This document shows positions 53,918 through 63,226 of a DNA stretch of 64,000 nucleotides, in pieces. Numbering within the stretch: the stretch's first letter is position 1; every line of letters starts with the position of its first letter. The DNA lies in NCBI RefSeq assembly GCF_025562755.1, contig NZ_CP103300.1, forward strand, positions 1,636,001 to 1,700,000. Reading direction: 5' to 3'. Under the pieces are notes generated by a model. The model searched no databases, was not told the DNA's origin, and worked only from the letters and a program-made list of their open reading frames with translations. The stretch comes from Endozoicomonas euniceicola (GTDB lineage Bacteria; Pseudomonadota; Gammaproteobacteria; Pseudomonadales; Endozoicomonadaceae). A program made the position numbers and the translations under genes.

Positions 53918-54889
53918 ATGTATCGTAATTCAGACAACCTGAAAAAATGTCTGCCTGGGTTAATTTTTTTGATCCTTGTTTCCTGTAACAGCTACTCAGC
54001 CGATACTCCAATTCCATACACTGATTTCATCAAAGAAAGATTGGTGCTTATCACTGGCTTTAATGATGATAAAGAATGGTCCTGCATGGCTTACCTTCAG
54101 AGTAAGGATCTCGCTGCCACCAGTACAGAGTGTGCGGAGCGAATTAAGAATTCAGAAAACCCAGACAATCTGACACTCATAAGAGAAACAGGAGAGTCAC
54201 TTAAATTTACCCTGTCTTCTGATAAGCCAAAAAAGGGCATTCATTATCTCAAGCCAGAGCCCGGCCTTGCTTTAGAAGGCGAGCTACCAACTGACTCTTT
54301 CCCAATCTTTGACCCAGACGAATCAATTGTTAATGTCTGGTATCCGTCTGGCAGTCACGAACAACCGACTTTTCAATCAATGCGATTACCAATGCAGGCT
54401 GGAGAACACCCAAGAATAAAAAAACCTTCCGATTTACCTTCCCCTGTATCCGGAACTCCTGTTTTTCATAATGGTCTACCCATTTGCATTTTATCAACAG
54501 ATGGTCGTTGTGTTCGTTACGAGTACAGCACTTGCATGAAGTTCTGTAATCATCCTAACTGCAACGTCGGCTATATTGACCCAGAGCGACCCGATGATAC
54601 TCTTTTTGCTGTACTTTGTAGTAGACGGAGTTCGTGTTACTTTAATTTGAAATATAGAAAAGATCATTGCAGCCGGAATACGTGGGCTTGCCAAAAGAAG
54701 AACTGCAATAGTTTTTTTAACGTTGAACGTTGCGTCAAAAGCAGCTCAGATAAACAACTTCAATGCGATCCGAGTTATGCAGCGTATACAGCTGTGACAT
54801 TACTGCCGGCATTTATTTTGGCTATTCCCATCGGCATTATTGTTTATAATCGGTATTCAGGTGCATCCAGACCAGATACCCATCGATAA
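53918..54889 (+). CDS. Array protein 3
   Basis: 323 aa. It is almost identical to array protein 4 up to about residue 265 (both have ADTPIPYTDF, KDLAATSTEC and the CNHPNCNVGY module), then differs in the final Cys block (FNVERC) and uses the membrane/tail type of copy 1. A mosaic origin by recombination between copies fits this pattern. Confidence 0.75.
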   Translation: MYRNSDNLKKCLPGLIFLILVSCNSYSADTPIPYTDFIKERLVLITGFNDDKEWSCMAYLQSKDLAATSTECAERIKNSENPDNLTLIRETGESLKFTLSSDKPKKGIHYLKPEPGLALEGELPTDSFPIFDPDESIVNVWYPSGSHEQPTFQSMRLPMQAGEHPRIKKPSDLPSPVSGTPVFHNGLPICILSTDGRCVRYEYSTCMKFCNHPNCNVGYIDPERPDDTLFAVLCSRRSSCYFNLKYRKDHCSRNTWACQKKNCNSFFNVERCVKSSSDKQLQCDPSYAAYTAVTLLPAFILAIPIGIIVYNRYSGASRPDTHR

Positions 54890-54928
54890 CCTGGTCAACG
54901 AACTGCACTTACAAGGCATTTCCTGGTT
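54854..54928 (+). repeat. ilvA 3' fragment in unit 3
   Basis: The third copy of the same deleted ilvA fragment. Confidence 0.85.
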
Positions 54929-55225
54929 CGTGAATTCAAGGTTAGTGTCTTTGCTCAAGTCTGATGACGGGAGTCTTATGGCTCCCATCACCAAGCCGGA
55001 CTAAGCCAGCCCATGGCTGCCGATAACATAATCCCGCTATTAACATACTCGGCCAGTTTGATATTTCTGTTGATCATCAATCATGGCCACACTTATTTCA
55101 GCAGCACCATAAAGCCTGTGCTACTTTATATGTTTTTAAATCGGAATGTGCTTTACGCTTTCAACAATGAAAAACATTCAACAGGAAGCTAGGCCATAAC
55201 CTTAATATAAACTGGAAGCAAAAAA

Positions 55226-56164
55226 ATGTATCGTAATTCAGACAACCTGAAAAAATGTCTGCCTGGGTTAATTTTTTTGATCCTTGTTTCCTGTAACAGC
55301 TACTCAGCCGATACTCCAATTCCATACACTGATTTCATCAAAGAAAGATTGGTGCTTATCACTGGCTTTAATGATGATAAAGAATGGTCCTGCATGGCTT
55401 ACCTTCAGAGTAAGGATCTCGCTGCCACCAGTACAGAGTGTGCGGAGCGAATTAAGAATTCAGAAAACCCAGACAATCTGACACTCATAAGAGAAACAGG
55501 AGAGTCACTTAAATTTACCCTGTCTTCTGATAAGCCAAAAAAGGGCATTCATTATCTCAAGCCAGAGCCCGGCCTTGCTTTAGAAGGCGAGCTACCAACT
55601 GACTCTTTCCCAATCTTTGACCCAGACGAATCAATTGTTAATGTCTGGTATCCGTCTGGCAGTCACGAACAACCGACTTTTCAATCAATGCGATTACCAA
55701 TGCAGGCTGGAGAACACCCAAGAATAAAAAAACCTTCCGATTTACCTTCCCCTGTATCCGGAACTCCTGTTTTTCATAATGGTCTACCCATTTGCATTTT
55801 ATCAACAGATGGTCGTTGTGTTCGTTACGAGTACAGCACTTGCATGAAGTTCTGTAATCATCCTAACTGCAACGTCGGCTATATTGACCCAGAGCGACCC
55901 GATGATACTCTTTTTGCTGTACTTTGTAGTAGACGGAGTTCGTGTTACTTTAATTTGAAATATAGAAAAGATCATTGCAGCCGGAATACGTGGGCTTGCC
56001 AAAAGAAGAACTGCAATAGTTTTTTTAGCTATGACAATTGCGTCAAAAGCAGCTCAGATAAACAACTTCAATGCGATCCGAGTTATGCAGGGTATATAGC
56101 TGTGTCATTACTGCCAGCTATTATTGCTTTTACCATCTGCATTGTTGTTTATAATTATCGCTAA
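55226..56164 (+). CDS. Array protein 4, with a different C-terminus
   Basis: 312 aa. The body is like copy 3, but the membrane segment (LLPAIIAFTICIVVYN) and tail (NYR) differ, and no ilvA-derived sequence is used. It ends soon after the membrane helix. This may be the ancestral C-terminus, copies 1-3 having acquired the ilvA-derived tail during rearrangement, or the reverse. Confidence 0.75.
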   Translation: MYRNSDNLKKCLPGLIFLILVSCNSYSADTPIPYTDFIKERLVLITGFNDDKEWSCMAYLQSKDLAATSTECAERIKNSENPDNLTLIRETGESLKFTLSSDKPKKGIHYLKPEPGLALEGELPTDSFPIFDPDESIVNVWYPSGSHEQPTFQSMRLPMQAGEHPRIKKPSDLPSPVSGTPVFHNGLPICILSTDGRCVRYEYSTCMKFCNHPNCNVGYIDPERPDDTLFAVLCSRRSSCYFNLKYRKDHCSRNTWACQKKNCNSFFSYDNCVKSSSDKQLQCDPSYAGYIAVSLLPAIIAFTICIVVYNYR

Positions 56165-56255
56165 TTTATTATGCATAAACTCTGTTCCCATTACGGCTAT
56201 TAATTTTCTTTGTGTTGTAAAAAACAGATTGCTCTATCGGGGTTTTCTAATGATT

Positions 56256-56286
56256 GCCTGGCAATGACCTACTCTCACATGGGGAA
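56256..56286 (-). pseudogene. Fragment of 5S rRNA 3' end
   Basis: Thirty of 31 bases match 61211-61241, the 3' end of the minus-strand 5S rRNA gene. It is joined directly to ilvA-derived sequence. Confidence 0.85.
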
Positions 56287-56287
56287 T

Positions 56288-56443
56288 CGTTATCACGATC
56301 CGGTTAATGACCGTATGCACGTTCGCCATATGGTCGGTGGACACAACAGCGCCATAGATAATGAGGTGGTTTCCTCGATGAAATCGGCTACCACTATTGC
56401 GAAGAAACCAGCAACAAGGCTTACAAGGCATTTCCTGGTTAAT
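56288..56443 (+). pseudogene. ilvA: ilvA 3' remnant with internal deletions
   Basis: Three ilvA pieces are joined: about 50419-50446 (YHDPVN region), 50562-50617 (HVRHMVGGHSSAIDNEV) and 50785-50856 (the last 23 codons). The second junction lies at a GTGGTTT heptamer present at both ilvA sites, as expected for deletion between short direct repeats. It is closer to the intact gene than the tails in units 1-3. Confidence 0.85.
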
Positions 56444-56487
56444 GAGGTTCCTCTCCTCTCGCCGGCCTCATCAAACAGCGGTCAAAA

Positions 56488-56525
56488 AAATGCCGTCAGT
56501 TTCATTCCTGAAACTGACGGCATTT
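56488..56525. terminator. Terminator of the porin gene
   Basis: A long perfect stem (AAATGCCGTCAGTTTC and complement) with a 6-base loop. On the minus strand it is followed by a run of T, 54 bases after the porin stop. Confidence 0.88.
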
Positions 56526-56578
56526 AATGGGTTTCTGTGGCAGCGTGGCGCGATTCCCGCCACCTTGCAAGCATTCTC

Positions 56579-58000
56579 TTAGAAGACTTTGAGAGTGTAG
56601 GTAGCGATCACTTTCAGGTCATTCCGGCTACTCTTGTCGATATTTCGCTTCGCATCCTTATTAACCGTATCCTCAGATCGCGCCGTGTCAGACACGCGCA
56701 GGAAGGATGGGAACACGCCAACCCAGAGGCCTTTCAGCGGCTCAGACTGGAAGCTGTACATAATCTGGAAGTCCAGGGCTTCCATCTTGCCGTCACGGTT
56801 TTCTGTGCTTGTGCCACGGTTATTGTACGCATCCCAGGCGTAGAAGGCATTGACACCCAGAGTCAGACCCGGAATACCCTGCTCGTCGAAGTTATAGCTC
56901 ATACCGGCGCGGGCCACTTTCTGACCATCCCACAGGAAGTCATCCAGAGTGGAAGCGGTTTGAATGAAGTTGCGATGGTCAGAGTTACCCCAGGCCGTCA
57001 GTCGCAGCTGATACTCACCACTGTCAGGCGCATGGGTCTGACCGTAACCACCGACAAAGCTCCAGCCGCCGTGAGTCAGCACAGCACTGGAACTCCAGGT
57101 GTATTCCTGCTCGGCCTTGCCCCTGGCATCAACAATCATGTGTTTGCCAGCCTTGTCATCCTGATACTCGGCAGTCTGGTAATAAGTGGTCAGTGTCAGA
57201 CGAGTGTCGTCTGAAAGGCCAAAGCCATAGGAACCAGCGAAGTGCGCATTTTTCCGGTAGCCCTTGCCTTCACCGGCAGCCAGTTCCATCCAGCCATTTT
57301 CACCTTCGTAGCGACCACCAAGGCTGTGGATGTATTTTACTACTTCTCCATGACCTGCCTTATTCTCAGTGTTGTTCTGGTGCCAGGAGTTAGTCATCTC
57401 CAACAGTTCATCGTTCCAGTCGTTCATGAAACGATCGGCATAACCGTAGGTCAGGGAGAGGTTCTCAAAGTGGCCTTTAGCTTCCGCGCCACGATAGGCA
57501 TGGCCGTTAGCACCACTGGACGTACCGATAGTTCCCGCATGAATATCGGTAATACCGGCCTTGAAAAAGGCTCCCATCTTTTCATCACCAAACTTCATAC
57601 GGAATCTGGCGCGACCCAGGCGGCTGGAGCTACGTTCCTTGCCCTTGTCTACGTCGTAGTACAATGTCTCTGACTGACCGTAGCCATGTCCACCCATCAG
57701 GTCGATGTTGGAGAAAGCGGAGACATCCATGCCAAACCAGTCCTCGTACCAGCCTGACTTCAGGTTAGCGTTCAGACCCAGGGTGTTCACCTTGATGTCC
57801 CGGTTATCATTTATGCCAATCTTTCCGTCCGTATTGGTGTACCGGTCACCCTTGGCATTACGCTGTCGTCCATAGTACATGATACCCATATCCATAGAGG
57901 CACCATCGATAAAACCTTTTCCGGTCTCCGCTACAGCAGCACCGGATGACATAGCCACTACTACTGTGATTGCGCTGGCAATCAGTGACTTCTTGAACAT
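56579..58000 (-). CDS. OprD-like outer-membrane porin
   Basis: A 473-aa outer-membrane beta-barrel protein for uptake of small solutes. A signal peptide (KKSLIASAITVVVAMSSGAAVA) precedes a mature chain with the OprD-type start GFIDGASMDMGIMYYGRQRN. Alternating aromatic/hydrophobic strands follow, and the chain ends on a hydrophobic residue with a C-terminal Phe (TYTLKVF), the Bam recognition signal. The ATG at 58000 with AGGGGGA upstream is chosen over the longer frame. Many relatives carry amino acids, gluconate or chitosugars; the substrate is not known. A palindromic operator lies 150 bases upstream. Confidence 0.88.
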   Translation of the reverse strand: MFKKSLIASAITVVVAMSSGAAVAETGKGFIDGASMDMGIMYYGRQRNAKGDRYTNTDGKIGINDNRDIKVNTLGLNANLKSGWYEDWFGMDVSAFSNIDLMGGHGYGQSETLYYDVDKGKERSSSRLGRARFRMKFGDEKMGAFFKAGITDIHAGTIGTSSGANGHAYRGAEAKGHFENLSLTYGYADRFMNDWNDELLEMTNSWHQNNTENKAGHGEVVKYIHSLGGRYEGENGWMELAAGEGKGYRKNAHFAGSYGFGLSDDTRLTLTTYYQTAEYQDDKAGKHMIVDARGKAEQEYTWSSSAVLTHGGWSFVGGYGQTHAPDSGEYQLRLTAWGNSDHRNFIQTASTLDDFLWDGQKVARAGMSYNFDEQGIPGLTLGVNAFYAWDAYNNRGTSTENRDGKMEALDFQIMYSFQSEPLKGLWVGVFPSFLRVSDTARSEDTVNKDAKRNIDKSSRNDLKVIATYTLKVF

Positions 58001-58422
58001 ATTGGCTTTCCCCCTAAACCCCATGCTTTCCAAGTTCTTATAGAAAGGTAATGAATGGTTGATTGTGCTTTATCCAGCTCCCAATACCATTTGGGGGCTG
58101 GAAACGTTTTTATGTCAGCGGTTGGTATTCTATGTTCAATTTTACGTAAATGTAACCGGTTACAGCAACCGGTTACATCTTACATATGATGGTATTGATC
58201 TATGTCAGGCTCCGAATAGCAAAAATTCCAGCCTGTCGTGTGGAAACTGAGTAGCCATGTGAAATGTTGTCTATTCTTTGAACGCTCTAATCAAGCACTC
58301 CCTCATAACTGAGGAGTTAAGACAGACACTAACTGCCTTTCGAACTGTCTTTACCCCGCCTTCGCAAATCCTCAGTTTGCTGTTCGAAAGGACAAAATAA
58401 TTTATAAGAGAGGTAAGTAAAA
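58001..58422. other. Regulatory region between the porin and the Death-domain gene
   Basis: Contains the operator at 58151-58177 and a hairpin in the porin leader at 58074-58101 (CCAGCTCCCAA pairing with TTGGGGGCTGG). No gene. Confidence 0.6.
58151..58177. promoter_or_regulatory. Palindromic operator, LacI/GntR type
   Basis: The 14-base perfect palindrome TGTAACCGGTTACA is followed at once by a second AACCGGTT core. Such AACCGGTT-centred palindromes with central CG are typical of LacI-family (for example gluconate-type) repressors. The position fits control of the porin. The repressor is not in the window. Confidence 0.6.
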
Positions 58423-61131
58423 ATGCTAAAGCAAAGAGCCCGGTTTTATTACCTGTTTCAGAATTTTTTGTTATGCCTTTTTTTAGCGTTCAATGTGTGT
58501 CATGCCAATGAAGTTGGGGGTGGCTTATCCCTGCCTAAAATCGACTGGTATCATTACACTCAGGGCAAAGATCTGGTTAAAGAGTCTTATTGGGTGGTAA
58601 AAAACCTGGAGAGTGAATCAATACCGGCATTTAATGAGATAAAGGTTTCATGGTCGCAGGTGGCCGAATCACACAATGCCACGGGGAAAGCCATTCGCCT
58701 GTGTTTTCAGTCGACGCAATATAAAAGGAAACCAGAGCCTTTGCATATTGATCTTGACAAAGAACACGGTCACAGAGTTGAACAAGAACAAAATTTATCT
58801 TCTGACCCTATAGCGATAACAACAACCCGATTGCTTTACCCTGGCCCGGAAACCGATACTGCAACCCTGCACTACAATTCCCAGCACTGGCAACTAAAAC
58901 CGGATTGCCCCGTATTTACTACCACTGACGTAAACCCGGTAACACCTGCCAAAGTTACTATCAGGATATCAAGACCAGTCAAAACAAAACTTTCCAGAAA
59001 CCTGTGGGCCCGGGAAGTAGTGGCTAAAGAAAAACCAGAATCTTACGCAGCCAGCGGAGGCAGTGATTGGGGAGACGATGATTTTTTCCACAAGAGGCCG
59101 GGGCATAGTTTTTTCAATCCTCTTTACCAATGGGGTCTGAAATGGGCGACCGTATCTGTAGTACCTGATCCCTTTGGCGGTGTAGTCAAAATTGTTTCTC
59201 CGGTCATTCAGCTGGTGATTAACCAGAATAATGGAAAAAGTCTATCCAGAGACATTCCCCTTTCACTGTGGCAACGCATGCTGACTAACGGACATCATCT
59301 GCACCCCGATCTGCTAAGGCTACTGGGGGAACAAAATAACCCTGAAACAGTTTACGAGAATTTTCTGGCGGAGCGTCTGGCTGAATTATTTTCCTACGTT
59401 CACCAGGAGTTAAATATTGGACCAATGTCCATGAAGGCATTACAGAATAGCCTTTATCCCCATGCTGTTGAGATCATTCCCGGACACAGTCCCAGTCCGG
59501 TCGGCTGCCCCGGAGGGACGCAACAAACCTCGTCAGGTGTTTCTGGTTGCTCGTCTTCAGGAGGTCAATACCCTAACAATCCTCCAAGTTACGAGGAAGC
59601 GACAAAGGAAAACGGCAGTAGCGGTGGTTCTGGTGATGGAGGTAAGGGAAATGGCTCAAACAACAATCTGTGCAAGTCGTGCGGAAAAACAGAAAGATAT
59701 ATGGCTAGGGAATATTGCAAGGCATGCCTGGTCAGAAGAAGTCAGGCGCAGCGTTCACAATCAACAACTCCGGTAGCCGCTTCTTTGGGCCAAAGGGTGC
59801 AGCTGCCAGAAATGCAACAACAAAATACTAATAATACTTTCTTATACAAGTCATTTCTGAACCTGACCGCAGATAACGTTAAAGCATTATTTGGCAGCAC
59901 TAAAAACCTGAACATAGCAGCGTTAGCAGGTTTTATTTCAACTAAAATAGACACCAGTAATTTGAACAATCTGGAAACCCTTACGAACTCATTCTCTAAA
60001 CTTATGCAAACAGGAGATCTAAAAAGTTTTATCATAGAGATAACACAATTTAATCCCGGGTTGAATGGACAGGAATTTAAGAATTTTAAATACAATTCTC
60101 TGGCAGAGCTTCTAACTGAGATTAATAAAAATTTTACTGTCTATTTTCCCGAAAACAACAACCCCGAAAACAACAACAAAGAATTAAAAAGTTTTCTAAA
60201 AAATCATCTGATAGTTGAAAATATTGATCAAAACAATACTTCCTCTACAATCGACGAAAAACAGCTAGAAGAAATTTTTTCAGAAATAAAAGACAGGCTG
60301 TTTGAGCCTTTGTCCAGTCGATTACATTCTCAATCAATTCCAATTGACCAAACAACGCTTGATTATTTAGATGACCTATCTGGTAAGCTGTTTGAGTACT
60401 ATAACATCCATACCTTTGGAAATACTTTTTGGGGTGATTACAAATCTAGTTCCAGATTCATCAATAAAAGACCAGAAGTACGCATTTCAACCTTGCCGCA
60501 GATTGACGATCGAATAACCGACCATCCTGAAGAATTCAAGGTTATGTTGATATCCACTCTGTTCTTATCCGACCGACTCAATCTTCTGAATGGAGATAGA
60601 GTTGCTCGAGACCAATACCAACAACTGAAAGCATTTATTGCAGAAATGAACAGGGCAGCCAAACAGTTATTCAGTGACAACAGGGAACTGAAAATAAACA
60701 TGTCGTACTATTTGCTAGTAACCTGTGGCATAACCGACGCTGAACCCATTCCATTAAACGACAAATTCAGCTTATTATCAGTAGAGCAAAATCAGGTACC
60801 AATCAGAAGTGCTGCTAGTGCCGATAACAGCCATACACAAATAGACCCGAACAAAAAGCTCTCAGGTAATACCAGTACAAGGGATTTAATAAAGTGGGCT
60901 AAAGAAATCAATGCGCAATGGATCCAGCTGGGCAAGTATCTTGAATTTAAAGAACATGAAATAAGCAACATTCAATATGACATAACTATACAGAGGCCTG
61001 AGGACAAAGCAGATAGATTATTAAATGATTTCAGTAGCCGCTCAGGTACTTTCCAAACGTTAGTTGAAGCTCTTCGCGATATGAAGCTGAATGAATTGGC
61101 CAAAAAAGTAGAAGCTGTAGCCAAACGTTGA
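58423..61131 (+). CDS. Exported protein with PPxY motif, zinc-finger-like CxxC pairs and C-terminal Death domain
   Basis: A 902-aa protein. A signal peptide (residues 1-28, cleavage after CHA) points to export. Residues 30-370 have no recognised domain. A low-complexity Ser/Gly linker (about 370-415) carries PPSYEEAT, a canonical PPxY motif at 387-390. Cys417/420 and Cys432/435 (CKSCGK, then YCKACL) form a CxxC-x11-CxxC zinc-site candidate. Residues 470-800 are Asn-rich and helical. Residues 817-900 follow the Death-domain pattern, with DLIKWAKEI, W..LGKYLEF, an EI..I pair, A..LL, and LVEALRDMKLNELAKKVE. Such modules suggest action inside a eukaryotic host or a bacterial death-like signalling role. 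It is followed by the rRNA operon terminator. Confidence 0.8.
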   Translation: MLKQRARFYYLFQNFLLCLFLAFNVCHANEVGGGLSLPKIDWYHYTQGKDLVKESYWVVKNLESESIPAFNEIKVSWSQVAESHNATGKAIRLCFQSTQYKRKPEPLHIDLDKEHGHRVEQEQNLSSDPIAITTTRLLYPGPETDTATLHYNSQHWQLKPDCPVFTTTDVNPVTPAKVTIRISRPVKTKLSRNLWAREVVAKEKPESYAASGGSDWGDDDFFHKRPGHSFFNPLYQWGLKWATVSVVPDPFGGVVKIVSPVIQLVINQNNGKSLSRDIPLSLWQRMLTNGHHLHPDLLRLLGEQNNPETVYENFLAERLAELFSYVHQELNIGPMSMKALQNSLYPHAVEIIPGHSPSPVGCPGGTQQTSSGVSGCSSSGGQYPNNPPSYEEATKENGSSGGSGDGGKGNGSNNNLCKSCGKTERYMAREYCKACLVRRSQAQRSQSTTPVAASLGQRVQLPEMQQQNTNNTFLYKSFLNLTADNVKALFGSTKNLNIAALAGFISTKIDTSNLNNLETLTNSFSKLMQTGDLKSFIIEITQFNPGLNGQEFKNFKYNSLAELLTEINKNFTVYFPENNNPENNNKELKSFLKNHLIVENIDQNNTSSTIDEKQLEEIFSEIKDRLFEPLSSRLHSQSIPIDQTTLDYLDDLSGKLFEYYNIHTFGNTFWGDYKSSSRFINKRPEVRISTLPQIDDRITDHPEEFKVMLISTLFLSDRLNLLNGDRVARDQYQQLKAFIAEMNRAAKQLFSDNRELKINMSYYLLVTCGITDAEPIPLNDKFSLLSVEQNQVPIRSAASADNSHTQIDPNKKLSGNTSTRDLIKWAKEINAQWIQLGKYLEFKEHEISNIQYDITIQRPEDKADRLLNDFSSRSGTFQTLVEALRDMKLNELAKKVEAVAKR

Positions 61132-61145
61132 AATTGGACATAGCA

Positions 61146-61177
61146 AAAAGCCCGACAGATTTCTCTATCGGGCTTTT
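61146..61177. terminator. Bidirectional terminator for the 902-aa gene and the rRNA operon
   Basis: A 10-bp stem (AAAAGCCCGA / TCGGGCTTTT) with A- and T-rich ends lies 15 bases after the coding stop and 34 bases beyond the 5S 3' end. Confidence 0.88.
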
Positions 61178-61210
61178 CACAGCCTTGAGCGAACTCAAGG
61201 TAAATTGGGT

Positions 61211-61327
61211 GCCTGGCGATGACCTACTCTCACATGGGGAAGCCCCACACTACCATCGGCGATGTGTCGTTTCACTTCCGAGTTCGGGATGGGATCGGGT
61301 GGTTCCAACGCTCTATGGTCACCAGGC
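61211..61327 (-). rRNA. rrf: 5S ribosomal RNA
   Basis: The reverse complement begins GCCTGGTGACC and contains CCGAACTCGGAAGTGAAACG and GATGGTAGTGTGGGG with complementary ends (GCCTGG / CCAGGC), a complete 5S of about 117 nt. It lies downstream of 23S in the usual order. A 31-base piece of its 3' end recurs at 56256. Confidence 0.95.
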
Positions 61328-61642
61328 AAAACTGGTCGAGCCTTCGGCTCTCAAGCTGGAAGCTATAAGCTCGAAGCTGAACGCTCCTGGAATCCAAAAT
61401 ATACTTAAACAGCTTTGTTTATTCTTGCTCTACACTCTCTCACTATTGCGTACAGCTTCCGGCTTCAAGCTTATAGCTTCAAGCTCTGCAAATCGCTTTG
61501 GCGTTATATGGTCAAGCCTCTCGAGTCATTAGTACGGGTTAGCTCAACGCCTCACAACGCTTACACACCCCGCCTATCAACGTCGTAGTCTTCAACGTCT
61601 CTTATGTGACCTCTAGGGTCAAGGGAAGTCTCATCTTGAAGG

Positions 61643-61678
<36 letters not shown>

Positions 61679-61844
61679 TCCGAACTTAGCTACCGGGCAA
61701 TGCGTCTGGCGACACAACCCGAACACCAGTGGTTCGTCCACTCCGGTCCTCTCGTACTAGGAGCAGCTCTCCTCAAACTTCCAACGTCCACGGCAGATAG
61801 GGACCGAACTGTCTCACGACGTTCTAAACCCAGCTCGCGTACCA

Positions 61845-61877
<33 letters not shown>

Positions 61878-61879
61878 GG

Positions 61880-61922
<43 letters not shown>

Positions 61923-61951
61923 ACCGCCGTCGATGTGAACTCTTGGGCGGT

Positions 61952-62005
<54 letters not shown>

Positions 62006-62128
62006 GCAGAACCACCGGATCACTAAGACCTACTTTCGTACCTGCTCGACATGTACGTCTCGCAGTCAAGCTGGCTTGTGCCTTTACACTAACCGCACGA
62101 TGTCCGACCGTGCTTAGCCAACCTTCGT

Positions 62129-62171
<43 letters not shown>

Positions 62172-62433
62172 ACCCACCACACAATGTCCCCGATCCCGGT
62201 TAGGGACCTGGGTTAGAACCTCAATATTGCCAGGGTGGTATTTCAAGGTCGGCTCCACGCAGACTGGCGTCCACGTTTCAAAGCCTCCCACCTATCCTAC
62301 ACAAGCAACATCAAGATCCACTGTGAAGCTGTAGTAAAGGTTCACGGGGTCTTTCCGTCTAGCCGCGGATACACTGCATCTTAACAGCGATTTCAATTTC
62401 ACTGAGTCTTGGGTGGAGACAGCGTGGCCATCG

Positions 62434-62527
<94 letters not shown>

Positions 62528-63226
62528 CAAGAGCTTCGCCGAAGCTAACCCCATCAATTAACCTTCCGGCACCGGGCAGGCGTCACACCGTATACGTCCA
62601 CTTACGTGTTAGCACAGTGCTGTGTTTTTAATAAACAGTCGCAGCCACCTGGTATCTTCGACCAGCCGGTGCTTACGGGGCAAGCCCTTCACACCAGCCG
62701 GCGCACCTTCTCCCGAAGTTACGGTGCCATTTTGCCTAGTTCCTTCACCCAAGTTCTCTCAAGCGCCTTGGTATTCTCTACCTGACCACCTGTGTCGGTT
62801 TGGGGTACGGTTCCTTTTGACCTGAAGCTTAGAAGTTTTTCCTGGAAGCATGGCATCAACCACTTCCCCACCGTAGTGGGTTCGTCATCAGTTCTCGGCT
62901 TTGTGGGTCCGGATTTGCCTGAACCCACAGCCTACGACCTTAAACAGGGACAACCATCGCCCTGCCGGCCTAGCCTTCTCCGTCACTCCGTCGCAGTCAA
63001 AAGGAGTACAGGAATATTAACCTGTTTCCCATCGATTACGTCTTTCGACCTCACCTTAGGGGCCGACTCACCCTGCGCCGATTAGCGTTGCGCAGGAACC
63101 CTTGGTCTTCCGGCGAGGGAGGATCTCACTCCCTTTATCGTTACTCATGTCAGCATTCGCACTTGTGATACGTCCAGCATGCCTCCCGGCACACCTTCAA
63201 CCGCTTACACAACGCTCCTCTACCGC

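Larger units (their letters stand above)
50857..56164 (+). repeat. Tandem array of four 1.3-1.4 kb units
   Basis: Gene starts are at 51170, 52610, 53918 and 55226, spacings of 1440, 1308 and 1308 bases. Each unit is a leader plus one gene; units 1-3 end in an ilvA-derived tail. Unit 1 has about 130 extra bases after the tail (52190-52320), containing imperfect inverted copies of a GGCTTTTGGCTGTTGG-like repeat. Units 3 and 4 are almost identical over leader and about 800 coding bases, so the last duplication is recent. Confidence 0.95.
56165..56578. other. Junction region after the array
   Basis: It holds a 5S rRNA fragment, a shattered ilvA 3' end and the porin terminator, listed separately. 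No gene. Confidence 0.7.

Noticed and set aside
53976..55481. 65-aa plus-strand and 66-aa minus-strand frames repeated in array units
   Set aside because: They are out-of-frame shadows of the array genes and recur only because the units are near-identical.
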